NCBI GenBank assembly: GCA_016876035.1
Contig: VGOE01000005.1
Coordinates: forward strand, 1-52,605
DNA from: Chloroflexota bacterium
GTDB taxonomy: Bacteria; Chloroflexota; Dehalococcoidia; UBA2247; RBG-13-53-26
Direction of reading: 5' to 3'
Length of the DNA stretch: 52,605 nt
The position numbers and the translations under genes were made by a program. Below, piece by piece: positions 1 to 7,182 of this stretch. Each line of letters begins with the position of its first letter. Positions within the stretch are counted from its first letter, which is position 1. The notes under the pieces were generated by a model. That model had not been told where the DNA came from, ran no database searches, and saw nothing but the letters and a program-made list of their open reading frames with translations.

Positions 1-145
1 CGACTCACTTAACGCAGCCACTCTTCAGGCAGAACACGGGTTAGCCAACCTAGCATCCAACAGGGGAGCTCTGAAAAGCCTAACAAACTGGCCATGGATT
101 AGTGCCATGTTGAACGCTACATAGAATTAGCTACTGCACTTAATA

Positions 146-406
146 ATGAAAAGTGTGCCGGTGACAACACTCAGGGCTTACTTGCTTCTGGATATTCAAG
201 AAGGCAAGCTCAAGGAGGCAGCTAGAGTTTTGAGGAACAAGCCTGGCGTCGTGGCAGTGGACATAGTAGAGGTCCCGCCTGACGTAGTCGCTGTGGTAGA
301 AGCGCCTGAGCGCCTGGAGCTGGCGGAAACAACTTTGCAGGTCCTAGAGTCGGTAGAAAACCTGGTCGATTGTGTATCGTTGTTGCCGGTTCAAGGTGAC
401 ATTTGA
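146..406 (+). CDS. Small Lrp/AsnC-like ligand-binding domain protein
   Basis: An 86-residue protein with alternating beta strands and amphipathic helices (LRAYLLLDI, then AARVLRNKPGVVAVDIVEV). This pattern resembles the C-terminal RAM/ACT-like ligand-binding domain of Lrp/AsnC regulators, without the DNA-binding helix-turn-helix. Stand-alone domains of this kind are known to bind amino acids or to pair with full-length Lrp proteins; here that role is inference. The next gene downstream is more than 400 bases away, so there is no clear operon partner. No strong ribosome binding site is visible before the ATG. The family assignment is moderate and the coding call is reasonable. Confidence 0.6.
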   Translation: MKSVPVTTLRAYLLLDIQEGKLKEAARVLRNKPGVVAVDIVEVPPDVVAVVEAPERLELAETTLQVLESVENLVDCVSLLPVQGDI

Positions 407-824
407 CCCCTTTGCTTTCCTCGATTGGCCGCTTCCAAGGGCTGGCACAACAATGAAATTGAGATCGGCCCAGACAAGGCAAGAGCAGATGACGGCAGGA
501 TATTCGGCAGGCAGGCTAGGGCTGAGGCTTTTAAGCCCTTTTGGCCTCAGGGTGAGCGGAGGTGCGGCAAGGCTTATGACCCCCCAGCTTTGTCTTCTCT
601 GTACTAGCCTGCCTGCTCACAAAAAAGGGAGGAGCACCAGGAGCATTATGTCAGATGGTCTACCCAACAAGGTTGATAGCAGGGCAAATCTGAGGCCGTG
701 TCCTGCTCCCCGTGGTCCCGTTTACCGATCGCTTGTTATGGCGTATGTTCACATGATAAAATCCCACCTAGTCTAACAAATTGTGTAAGGGAGAAGGCGT
801 TGAATCCGCCCGGAAGGAGTCAAG
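407..824. other. Intergenic stretch without a supported gene
   Basis: About 420 bases between the Lrp-like gene and glutaredoxin. Open frames cross it, but none has a recognisable protein or a ribosome binding site. The only signal seen is a candidate promoter near its right end (733-762). Confidence 0.5.
733..762 (+). promoter_or_regulatory. Candidate promoter for the glutaredoxin-thioredoxin reductase pair
   Basis: A -35 like TTGTTA (733-738) is followed after 18 bases by TAAAAT (757-762), about 60 bases before the glutaredoxin start. It fits a sigma-70 type promoter with moderate matches to both boxes. Confidence 0.45.
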
Positions 825-1064
825 ATGAGTGCTAAGACAGTGAAGGTCTACTCCACGCCTACGTGCCCATATTGCAAGATGGCCAAGAAATTCCTGGAAA
901 CGAATAAGATTCCGTATCAGGACTTGAACGTGGCCGAGGACAAGGCAGCCCGTGAGGAAATGGTGCAAAAATCGGGGCAGATGGGTGTACCGGTGATAGA
1001 CGTTAACGGGGAGTTCGTGGTGGGGTTTAATCAGAGCTGGTTGAAAGAGAAGCTAGGGCTGTAG
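825..1064 (+). CDS. Glutaredoxin-like (NrdH-type) redox protein
   Basis: A 79-residue thioredoxin-fold protein with the redox motif TCPYC (Cys14 and Cys17), the cis-proline segment GVPVI and a GF..S C-terminal segment typical of glutaredoxin/NrdH family members. It would reduce disulfides in the cytoplasm. The gene lies 32 bases before thioredoxin reductase, which suggests the reductase recycles it as in NrdH systems; that pairing is inference from context. The start is well supported by GGAAGGAG seven bases upstream of the ATG. The length is normal for the family. Confidence 0.9.
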   Translation: MSAKTVKVYSTPTCPYCKMAKKFLETNKIPYQDLNVAEDKAAREEMVQKSGQMGVPVIDVNGEFVVGFNQSWLKEKLGL

Positions 1065-1096
1065 CAGGGAGTTGGCTTCGGGAAGGTGACGTGCTG

Positions 1097-2005
1097 ATGT
1101 ACGACCTGATCATTGTCGGGGGTGGTCCAGCCGGGATGACCGCAGCCGTTTATGCCGCCAGAAAGAGATTGAACACCTTGCTTCTGAGTAAAGATGTGGG
1201 AGGTCAGGTCCTGTGGACGATGGGGGTGGAGAACTACATGGGCTATCAGTATGTCGAAGGCCCTGAGTTGATGCAGAAGTTTGAAGAGCAGGTGAAGCAG
1301 TTTCCCCTGGAGCAGAAGATAGGGCAGGGAGCATCGACCTTGTCCCTGTCAGATGCGGGGTTTGAGGTCAGAACAGAAGCGGGGGAAAGCTACCAGGCAA
1401 GGGCAGTGATAGTAGCCACTGGAAAGCGGCCCCGGCAGCTTAATGTCCCTGGAGAGGAGAGGCTAAAGGGAAGAGGCGTGACCTACTGCGCCATTTGCGA
1501 CGGCCCCATTTTTGCTGGAGAGAAGGTAGCGGTCATAGGCGGTGGCAATTCGGCATTGGAAGCTGCCCTCGATATGGTCAAGATAGGGGATCATGTGTAC
1601 CTTGTGTCTCTGACGCCTCTAACTGGCGACCAGATACTTATCGAGAGGGCGGTGAAGTCCCCCAATCTGACCGTTTTGTTAGAGCACGAGGTGCTGAGTA
1701 TAGAGGGCCCAAATCGTGTGGAAAGCGTTAAGGTCAGGGATTTGAAAAACGGTGCCGAGAAGAAGCTTGAGGTTACTGGCGTTTTTGTTGAAATCGGGCT
1801 AGTACCTAACTCAGAGGCGGTCAGACAAATTGTCAGACTGAACAGGCTGGGCGAAATCGAAGTAAACTGTGCTTGTGAAACTGGTGTGCCGGGGCTTTTT
1901 GCCGCTGGTGATGTGACGAACGTGCCTGAAAAGCAGATCGTGGTGGCGGCTGGAGAGGGGGCCAAAGCGGCGCTTGCGGCTCATAAGTATCTCCAGAGGC
2001 TGTAA
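1097..2005 (+). CDS. trxB: Thioredoxin reductase (FAD/NADPH)
   Basis: A pyridine nucleotide-disulfide oxidoreductase of 302 residues. The N-terminal FAD-binding motif GGGPAG, the redox-active pair in CAICDG (about Cys131 and Cys134) and the NADPH-binding GGGNSALEAA are all visible, followed by the late FAD motif GLFAAGDV. The canonical CATC is CAIC here, which is tolerated in the family. It transfers electrons from NADPH to thioredoxin or to the adjacent glutaredoxin-like protein. GGAAGG at 1081-1086 is best spaced for the ATG at 1097; a GTG at 1091 would add two residues. It is co-directional with glutaredoxin and probably co-transcribed with it. Confidence 0.93.
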   Translation: MYDLIIVGGGPAGMTAAVYAARKRLNTLLLSKDVGGQVLWTMGVENYMGYQYVEGPELMQKFEEQVKQFPLEQKIGQGASTLSLSDAGFEVRTEAGESYQARAVIVATGKRPRQLNVPGEERLKGRGVTYCAICDGPIFAGEKVAVIGGGNSALEAALDMVKIGDHVYLVSLTPLTGDQILIERAVKSPNLTVLLEHEVLSIEGPNRVESVKVRDLKNGAEKKLEVTGVFVEIGLVPNSEAVRQIVRLNRLGEIEVNCACETGVPGLFAAGDVTNVPEKQIVVAAGEGAKAALAAHKYLQRL

Positions 2006-2059
2006 CAAAGAGGTAGAAGATGCTTTTATGGTCGGAGGCTATCCGAAAACCAGGGATAG

Positions 2060-2129
2060 GTCGGAGAATCCCTTCCAACCCCGCCTGGAGCATCTGCTCC
2101 AGGCTACCCTTTTCCTTCAGTTCTCGGAC
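2060..2129. repeat. MITE-like dispersed repeat, copy 1
   Basis: A 70-base intergenic element with imperfect terminal inverted repeats (GTCGGAGAAT at the left, TTCTCGGAC at the right) and an internal hairpin CCTGGAGCA/TGCTCCAGG. Its reverse complement matches the element at 42692-42780, including GGGTAGCCT, GAGCA..TGCTC and GGTTGGA in the same order. Confidence 0.6.
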
Positions 2130-2293
2130 ATCCTCGAGCAAAGGAAGGAGATAGTTGTGACGGGGTGATGGCAAGGGAGATTGGGGGTGGTACATTGGTC
2201 TGTTTGTGATCAAGGTTCGGTTTTTCCTTTTTGGGAGAATAGTAGCTTCTCAAGACACATGAGGTGTCTGAGACTATAGAAAGGGGGGTAAAT

Positions 2294-2974
2294 ATGCTTG
2301 TACGCGATATCATGACGAGCAATGTTATTAGTGTGTCTAGCGACACTTTGATGACAGAGGCTGGAAAGACGATGGAATTTCATCGAATCGAGCGTTTGCC
2401 GGTGGTTGACCGGGGGAACCTGGTGGGTATCGTGACCAAAAGTGATTTGGAGAGGGCTGCTCCTTCAAAGGCCACCTCTCTCACCAGATGGGAGCTAAGC
2501 CACCTGCTGGGTAAGATGAAGATAAAAGAGATTATGAAGACCAAGGTTGTTACTATTGATGCCGACGCCACGGTGGAGTGTGCCATAGCTACAGCACAAA
2601 GCAACAGGGTTGGCTCCTTACCTGTCATGGAAAAAGGGCGTTTGGTAGGCATCCTTACCACCAACGACTTCTTCTATAAGATTCTGAATCCCCTGATGGG
2701 AATCGGAGAAGATGGCTCACGCATCATGGTCTACGGGGCGGGTGGGGCGGAGCAAATAAGCAGGGTGACAGAGTGCCTAAGCAAGAATGGTGTAGGGATA
2801 AAGGCCATCTGTACTGTGTTATCTCCAGACAGCAAGAAGAATGACCTGTTAGTCCACCTAGACATAGTGGATGCCAGCAAGGTGATCACGGAGCTCAAGA
2901 AGCTTGGTTTCTCGGTGGATGCCAGGGAGTTTAGGCCCTGCCCGGTGGACATTGGAACCTTCAAACCCTGCTAA
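2294..2974 (+). CDS. CBS-domain pair protein (possible nucleotide sensor)
   Basis: A 226-residue protein with two CBS domains: residues about 1-55 (VRDIMTSNVISV, RLPVVDRGNLVGIVTKSD) and about 75-130 (IKEIMKTKVVTI, LPVMEKGRLVGILTTND). A C-terminal alpha/beta region follows (about 140-226) and may be ACT-like. CBS pairs usually bind adenosine nucleotides or SAM and regulate partner proteins; no fused effector is present, so the target is unknown. The ATG at 2294 is preceded by AAGGGGGG at good spacing, which is better than an upstream in-frame GTG at 2264. It is a single gene between a dispersed repeat and superoxide dismutase. Confidence 0.85.
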   Translation: MLVRDIMTSNVISVSSDTLMTEAGKTMEFHRIERLPVVDRGNLVGIVTKSDLERAAPSKATSLTRWELSHLLGKMKIKEIMKTKVVTIDADATVECAIATAQSNRVGSLPVMEKGRLVGILTTNDFFYKILNPLMGIGEDGSRIMVYGAGGAEQISRVTECLSKNGVGIKAICTVLSPDSKKNDLLVHLDIVDASKVITELKKLGFSVDAREFRPCPVDIGTFKPC

Positions 2975-3178
2975 AGGAGGCTGTTCAATAGGTGTCACCG
3001 TTTCTAGAGGGAAGAGTTGGTGATCGAGGCGGGCCTTCTCCTGACCGGTGGTGGATTTCGGCTTGTGCGGGAACAACAAGAAGAGAAAGCACGTTGGTCT
3101 GAGAAGCGAGGGTATGATCCTTCGGCACGGGGCAATGAAGTACGCTATGCAAACATAAATAGGAAAGGGGGAAAAGCG

Positions 3179-3757
3179 ATGGCTTATGCGGCTAAAGATT
3201 ATGGTCACCTGGTAGGAATGGAAGGATTTAGCAAGACATTGCTCAATAATCATTTCACCTTATATCAGGGCTATGTGACCAATACGAACAAGGTGCTGGA
3301 CTCTCTAGCTGCAATGGTGAAGGAAGGGAAAGTCGGCAACCCTGAGTATGCTGAACTGAAGAGGCGGCTGGGCTTTGAGTTCAATGGGATGCGTCTTCAC
3401 GAGTACTGTTTCGAGAACCTTGGTGGGAAGGGAACCCTGGATAGATCAGGGAGACTGGGCAAGAGACTTGCGCAGGACTTTGGCAGCTATGAAGACTGGG
3501 AAAAGGATTTCAGGGGTACGGCAGCGATGCGAGGCATTGGCTGGGCCATTCTGTATCTGGACAACATCGCCGGAAGACTAATCAACCAGTGGATCAATGA
3601 GCATGAAACGGGCCACCTTGCTGGTGGTACCCCCATACTGGTGCTGGATGTCTTTGAACATGCTTTCATGATCGACTACGGACTAAAGCGCGCTGACTAC
3701 ATTGAAGCCTTCTTCAAGAATGTTAACTGGGCTGCGGTGGAGGGCCGCCTGAAATAG
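3179..3757 (+). CDS. Superoxide dismutase, Fe/Mn family
   Basis: A 192-residue protein of the Fe/Mn superoxide dismutase family. Metal-ligand segments are visible: the N-terminal His (LLNNHFTLYQ), the second His (MRLHEYCFENL) and DVFEHAF with the Asp and His ligands. The usual Trp of DVWEHAY is Phe here. It would dismutate superoxide in the cytoplasm, as expected for an anaerobe exposed to oxygen. The ATG at 3179 is preceded by AGGAAAGGGGG; an upstream extension of the frame to 3017 has no homology. A terminator-like hairpin follows at 4027-4058. Metal specificity cannot be settled by eye. Confidence 0.93.
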   Translation: MAYAAKDYGHLVGMEGFSKTLLNNHFTLYQGYVTNTNKVLDSLAAMVKEGKVGNPEYAELKRRLGFEFNGMRLHEYCFENLGGKGTLDRSGRLGKRLAQDFGSYEDWEKDFRGTAAMRGIGWAILYLDNIAGRLINQWINEHETGHLAGGTPILVLDVFEHAFMIDYGLKRADYIEAFFKNVNWAAVEGRLK

Positions 3758-3848
3758 ACTGATGAATTGCCACTGTACTTCGGCGCTTGGTGAGTCGATT
3801 CGAAGGGTGCAGGTGTAGTGAAGTGGTGGGTTTCGTCCGCCTGAGAGT

Positions 3849-3923
3849 TTGTGAAGAAATGCGGGCCGTAGCTTCGGCCCCTCACGATTTCCAGCTTTGA
3901 AGGGGCAATAAATTCACAGCCTC
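3849..3923 (+). repeat. Dispersed repeat, inverted copy at 44286-44363
   Basis: About 75 bases that include an inner hairpin GGGCCGTAGCTTCGGCCC. The reverse complement occurs at 44286-44363 with only a few differences. It lies in intergenic DNA at both sites. Confidence 0.75.
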
Positions 3924-4026
3924 TGATGCGGACTTCACCCACCCTACAAATGGATTCCCGCTTGCGCGGGAATGACAGGTGGAAGGATATGGATGATAAT
4001 ATCCACAATGAGCAGGACAATATTGG

Positions 4027-4058
4027 GTAGAGTGCCTGACGTCGGGCACTCTACTTTT
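4027..4058 (+). terminator. Terminator-like hairpin after sod
   Basis: Inverted repeat GTAGAGTGCCTGAC / GTCGGGCACTCTAC (one G-T pair) followed by TTTT. The core TGCCTGACGTC is shared with the perfect palindrome at 43379-43420. Confidence 0.6.
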
Positions 4059-4144
4059 GGCAGGTATTTTAGTGGCTGTGGTTGTGGGAGACTCATGGCT
4101 GAGCAGTACCAGCAAATGCCTGAGTTTGGAGGGAAAGGGGAAAT

Positions 4145-5332
4145 ATGAGGAAGGTCTATCTGGATAATGCGGCCACCACGCCGTTACTGCCCGAGGTACT
4201 GGACGCTATGCTGCCCTATCTCAAAGAGGTGTACGGCAATCCCCAATCTCTGCATAGCTGGGGAGATGAGGCTAGGGAAGCGATAGAGGATGCCCGGAGC
4301 AAGGTTGCCGTTCTCATCGGTGCTCAGCCAGAGGAGGTTATCTTCACTTCCAGCGGCACTGAGTCAAATAACTTTGCTATCAAGGGGTTGGCCATGGCAC
4401 AGCAGGCTAACGGCAGGCATGTTGTTGTTTCCGCCATCGAGCACTTCTCGGTGTTGCACTCGGCTAGAACCCTGCAGAAGCAAGGTTTTGAAGTGACCGA
4501 GGTTCCGGTGGACAGGCACGGCGTGGTGAGCCCGGATGATGTGGCTAGAAGCCTCAGGAAGGATACGATTCTAGTCTCCATCATGCAGGCCAACGGCGAG
4601 GTGGGCACCATCGAGCCTATTGCCGAGATAGCCAAGGTGGTGAAAAAAACGAAGGCACTGTTTCACACTGATGCTGTGGCTGCTGCGGGCACAATACCTG
4701 TCGATGCTAGAGAACTGGGAGTTGACGCTCTCAGCCTGGCGGGCAATCAGTTCTACGGGCCCAAAGGGGCTGGTGCACTCTGGATCAGGAAAGGGGTGCG
4801 TATCATCCCCTTCCTAGAAGGTGGGGTGCAGGAGGGGGGGCGAAGGGCGGGGACTGAGAATGTGCCGGCCATTGTGGGGATGGGGAAAGCGGCGGAGCTG
4901 GCCAAACGAGACATGGAGGCCCGGATGAAGCATCTCTCCACCCTACGAGACATGCTGATTAGCAAACTGCCGTCTCGGATCGAGCATGTGATTCTCACCG
5001 GCCATCCCACCCAGCGCCTCCCTGGTCATGCCAGTTTCTGCATCGAGTTCATTGAGGGCGAGTCCATGTTAATGCTGATGAATCTCCAGGGAGTAGCGGC
5101 AGCCAGCGGTTCTGCCTGCACCTCCAGGGCACTCAAGGCTTCGCATGTGCTCACCGCTATGGGGCTCCCCCACGAAATAGTCCATGGCTCGCTCCTGTTC
5201 AGCTTCGGCCTGGGAAATACCGCCGAGGATGTTGACTACGTATTGGATGTGCTGCCGCCTATTGTAGACCGGCTACGGCAGATGTCACCGCTATATGCCA
5301 AATACTCCAAAGGCCAGAAAGGGGGGATTTAA
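4145..5332 (+). CDS. Cysteine desulfurase homologue (IscS/NifS family) lacking the PLP lysine
   Basis: A 395-residue class V aminotransferase-fold protein that aligns along its whole length with IscS/NifS (YLDNAATTP, GTESNN, IEHFSV, FYGPKG, ASGSACTS). The mobile-loop cysteine that carries the persulfide is present (Cys325). The PLP-binding pocket is altered: the SGHK signature reads AGNQ, so the Schiff-base lysine is Gln202 and the preceding His is Asn201. NNEIG reads NGEVG, the Gln of DAxQ is Ala, and SIRFSLGR reads SLLFSFGL, losing both arginines. Classical PLP-dependent desulfuration therefore looks impossible or heavily changed, while sulfur transfer through Cys325 could remain. Archaeoglobus fulgidus IscS is a known precedent for a lysine-less homologue paired with IscU. 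The ATG follows a purine-rich GGAGGGAAAGGGG, and iscU starts one base after the stop. Confidence 0.9.
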   Translation: MRKVYLDNAATTPLLPEVLDAMLPYLKEVYGNPQSLHSWGDEAREAIEDARSKVAVLIGAQPEEVIFTSSGTESNNFAIKGLAMAQQANGRHVVVSAIEHFSVLHSARTLQKQGFEVTEVPVDRHGVVSPDDVARSLRKDTILVSIMQANGEVGTIEPIAEIAKVVKKTKALFHTDAVAAAGTIPVDARELGVDALSLAGNQFYGPKGAGALWIRKGVRIIPFLEGGVQEGGRRAGTENVPAIVGMGKAAELAKRDMEARMKHLSTLRDMLISKLPSRIEHVILTGHPTQRLPGHASFCIEFIEGESMLMLMNLQGVAAASGSACTSRALKASHVLTAMGLPHEIVHGSLLFSFGLGNTAEDVDYVLDVLPPIVDRLRQMSPLYAKYSKGQKGGI

Positions 5333-5333
5333 T

Positions 5334-5753
5334 ATGCCTGCTTACAGCGAGAAAGTGATGGATCACTTCATGCATCCCCGCAATGTGGGGGAAATAGAGG
5401 ATGCTGATGGCATCGGCGAGGTAGGCAACCCCGTCTGCGGGGACATGATGACCTTCTACATCAAGGTGAAGGATGATCGCCTCAGCGACATCAAGTTCAA
5501 GACCTTCGGCTGTGGGGCGGCCATTGCTGTGTCCAGCATCGTAACGGAGATGGGTACAGGAAAGACGCTGGAAGAAGCCAGGCAGATAACTCCGGAATTG
5601 GTGGCGAAGGAGCTTGAAGGATTGCCCAAGAACAAATTCCATTGCTCCAATCTCGGTGCGCAAGCTCTGAACAAGGCCATTGATAACTACCTGGAGAAGC
5701 AGGGCCGGCTAGTGAAAAACCCGAAGGAGGAGACAGAACATGAAGAAGAGTAA
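5334..5753 (+). CDS. iscU: IscU/NifU-N type Fe-S cluster scaffold
   Basis: A 139-residue scaffold protein. It has YSEKVMDHFMHPRNVG at the N terminus and all three cluster cysteines, in PVCGDMM, TFGCGAAI and KFHCSNLG. The conserved Asp after the first cysteine is also present. It assembles Fe-S clusters from iron and persulfide sulfur delivered by a desulfurase. The gene starts one base after the stop of the lysine-less desulfurase, so the two are almost certainly co-translated partners. An acidic tail (EETEHEEE) extends the usual length slightly. The upstream frame reaching to 5295 lies inside the desulfurase gene and was not used. The 3' end overlaps the next gene by 14 bases. Confidence 0.93.
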   Translation: MPAYSEKVMDHFMHPRNVGEIEDADGIGEVGNPVCGDMMTFYIKVKDDRLSDIKFKTFGCGAAIAVSSIVTEMGTGKTLEEARQITPELVAKELEGLPKNKFHCSNLGAQALNKAIDNYLEKQGRLVKNPKEETEHEEE

Positions 5754-5937
5754 AGAGACAAAGGGAAAGAAGCAGAAGAATATTTGCCCCTATTGTGAGA
5801 GTGACATTGCCACGGCCCGGCTTCCCTACTGTCAGCCTTGTGGGGTAACCCTGCGCTACTGCGCCAAATGCGAGATAGCGGTGGAGAGGGAGGCGAAGGT
5901 CTGTCCTCGCTGCGGGGGCGAGTTGGAGTGGAAATAA
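5740..5937 (+). CDS. Small double zinc-ribbon protein
   Basis: A 65-residue protein with a lysine-rich N terminus and eight cysteines in four CxxC-type knuckles (CPYC, CQPC, CAKC, CPRC), enough for two zinc ribbons or rubredoxin-like metal sites. It overlaps the end of iscU by 14 bases and lies 12 bases before the DsrE-family gene, so it belongs to the sulfur cluster operon. Its function is unknown. Metal storage, protein-protein docking or a redox role are all possible. Confidence 0.75.
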   Translation: MKKSKETKGKKQKNICPYCESDIATARLPYCQPCGVTLRYCAKCEIAVEREAKVCPRCGGELEWK

Positions 5938-5949
5938 GGGAGGTCTGCC

Positions 5950-6426
5950 ATGGCCGAAAAGGTTACTCTGGTGGTATTCAGTGGCGAGTCAGATAGGGCG
6001 CTGGCGGCCTTCAATATAGCTATTGGGGCTGTTTCCATGGGGATGGAAGTGAGCATGTTTTTCACGTTTTGGGGGCTAAATATTATTAAGAAAAACGAAG
6101 GCTCGATCAAGAGCAAGGGGATCATGAGGAAGATGCTCAACTTCATGAACCGGGGTGGTTCAAAGAGGCTACCTTTATCCAAGTTCCACATGTTTGGTCT
6201 AGGCAAGTGGATGATGGGGAAGCTGATGCGGGATGCCAAATTTCCTTCCGTGGGGCAGATGATAGTCCTGGCCAAGCAAAGCGGGGTCAAGTTCATAGCC
6301 TGCACCACCAGCATGGGGATCATGGGGATTTCGAAAGAGGCTTTCATTCCTGAGGTAGACAGCTTTGCGGGAGTAGCCACCTATCTGGCCGAGGCCAAGG
6401 AAAGCAAGGTTAATCTGTTTGTCTAG
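5950..6426 (+). CDS. DsrE/DsrF-like family protein (DsrE2 type)
   Basis: A 158-residue protein that begins KVTLVVFSGESDRALAAFNIA and contains a conserved-looking cysteine in FIACTTSMGIMGI, matching the DsrE2 branch of the DsrEFH/peroxiredoxin-like family. Members of this family carry or receive persulfide sulfur together with TusA. Several Met-rich hydrophobic stretches (GAVSMGMEVSMFFTFWGLNII) suggest membrane association or a buried core. GGGAGG precedes the ATG. TusA lies 350 bases downstream, across a repeat island. The sulfur-transfer role is inferred from family and context. Confidence 0.85.
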   Translation: MAEKVTLVVFSGESDRALAAFNIAIGAVSMGMEVSMFFTFWGLNIIKKNEGSIKSKGIMRKMLNFMNRGGSKRLPLSKFHMFGLGKWMMGKLMRDAKFPSVGQMIVLAKQSGVKFIACTTSMGIMGISKEAFIPEVDSFAGVATYLAEAKESKVNLFV

Positions 6427-6776
6427 AGGTCGGGTAAAAGTGCAATTGGAGGGCCGAGCCCAGCCGACTATTCTGGATTCCCGCTTGCGCGGGAATCCGT
6501 CATGCCCATTTACATGGGCACCACGAAGTAGGAAAATGGCTGTGCGCTGGCAATGGAAGGAGTTCGTCTTGCCATTGGTGCCGCGAGCCTGAGCGCCTAT
6601 TTTCGGAAGAATGACAAATAGAACGTACAGAAGGATGGAAATGAAAGGCGGTTGGTGGGCGTAGCCCACACTGTGGATGATGACGTCCACAGCGAACAGC
6701 CCAGGTCAGGTCGGGGACCTGACACTCACAGCTAAGTTGGTGGGCCGAGCCCACCCTACTCTAAGGAGGCGGAGTT
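6427..6776. other. Intergenic repeat island between dsrE2 and tusA
   Basis: No gene is seen. The stretch holds the 144-base direct repeat (6473-6616), two copies of a TTGGTGGGC..AGCCCAC motif (about 6651-6670 and 6737-6758) and a small hairpin with arms GTCAGGT/ACCTGAC near 6703-6722. Confidence 0.6.
6473..6616 (+). repeat. 144-base dispersed repeat, copy 1
   Basis: It begins CTGGATTCCCGC and ends AAGAATGACA. It is identical to 51535-51678 apart from a few bases in the loop of the first hairpin (TTGCGC here, GGAAGC there). It also contains an internal palindrome ATGCCCATTTACATGGGCA. It is non-coding, and the terminal GGATTCCCGC..GCGGGAAT resembles widespread REP-like intergenic palindromes. 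Confidence 0.85.
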
Positions 6777-7007
6777 ATGAAAGCGGATGCCACTCTGGAC
6801 TGCGTCGGGTTGTACTGCCCTATGCCCATTTACAACACCGCCACCAAGCTGAAGCAGATGAAGGCAGGGCAGGTGCTGGAGATCCTGGCTGATGATGAGG
6901 GGATAAAGGCAGACGCACCGGCCTGGTGCCGCACCACTGGAAATGAGCTATTGGGGATCGAGGAGGAAGGTAAGACATACAAGGTGTACATCAGGAAATC
7001 TGGGTAG
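6777..7007 (+). CDS. TusA/SirA-family sulfur carrier
   Basis: A 76-residue TusA-like protein with the CPxP motif CPMP (Cys14) after a short first strand, plus a second cysteine at position 9 and a third in PAWCRTTGN. TusA proteins carry persulfide from cysteine desulfurases to DsrE-type acceptors. Its position after a DsrE2 protein and an IscU-desulfurase pair supports a sulfur relay. AAGGAGG seven bases upstream gives a strong start. A perfect hairpin at 7122-7154 follows. Confidence 0.92.
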   Translation: MKADATLDCVGLYCPMPIYNTATKLKQMKAGQVLEILADDEGIKADAPAWCRTTGNELLGIEEEGKTYKVYIRKSG

Positions 7008-7121
7008 TCCTGATTTTGAATTGATAGAGGATGGAGGGCATTTGGCAATTGAATATGTTATGGTGATCCTTACCGAAGGAAGGAGAAGTAATCTGGTGAG
7101 GTGATGCCCCACCGCCCTGGG

Positions 7122-7154
7122 ATTACTACGCTCGCCTGCGGCGAGCGTAGTAAT
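7122..7154. repeat. Perfect 15-bp-arm palindrome between tusA and the rubredoxin fusion
   Basis: ATTACTACGCTCGCC - TGC - GGCGAGCGTAGTAAT, followed by GACA. No T-run follows, so a simple intrinsic terminator is not shown. Its form (palindrome ending in AAT then GACA) matches the REP-like hairpins at about 3954, 6476 and 51539. Confidence 0.6.
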
Positions 7155-7182
7155 GACAAATAAACACCATTGAGGAGATGAA

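Larger units (their letters stand above)
3758..4144. other. Intergenic repeat island upstream of the desulfurase gene
   Basis: About 390 bases without a gene. It holds a 75-base dispersed repeat (3849-3923), a short palindrome GATTCCCGC..GCGGGAAT (about 3954-3974) followed by GACA, and a terminator-like hairpin at 4027-4058. Confidence 0.6.

Noticed and set aside
372-776. A 134-codon frame after the Lrp-like gene
   Set aside because: No recognisable domain, no ribosome binding site, overlaps the real gene before it, and arginine/leucine/serine-rich composition typical of a non-coding frame.
2264-2293. GTG-initiated N-terminal extension of the CBS protein
   Set aside because: AAGGGGGG is positioned for the ATG at 2294, and the extension has no family match.
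3017-3178. N-terminal extension of superoxide dismutase
   Set aside because: Homology starts at the ATG at 3179, which has its own strong ribosome binding site.
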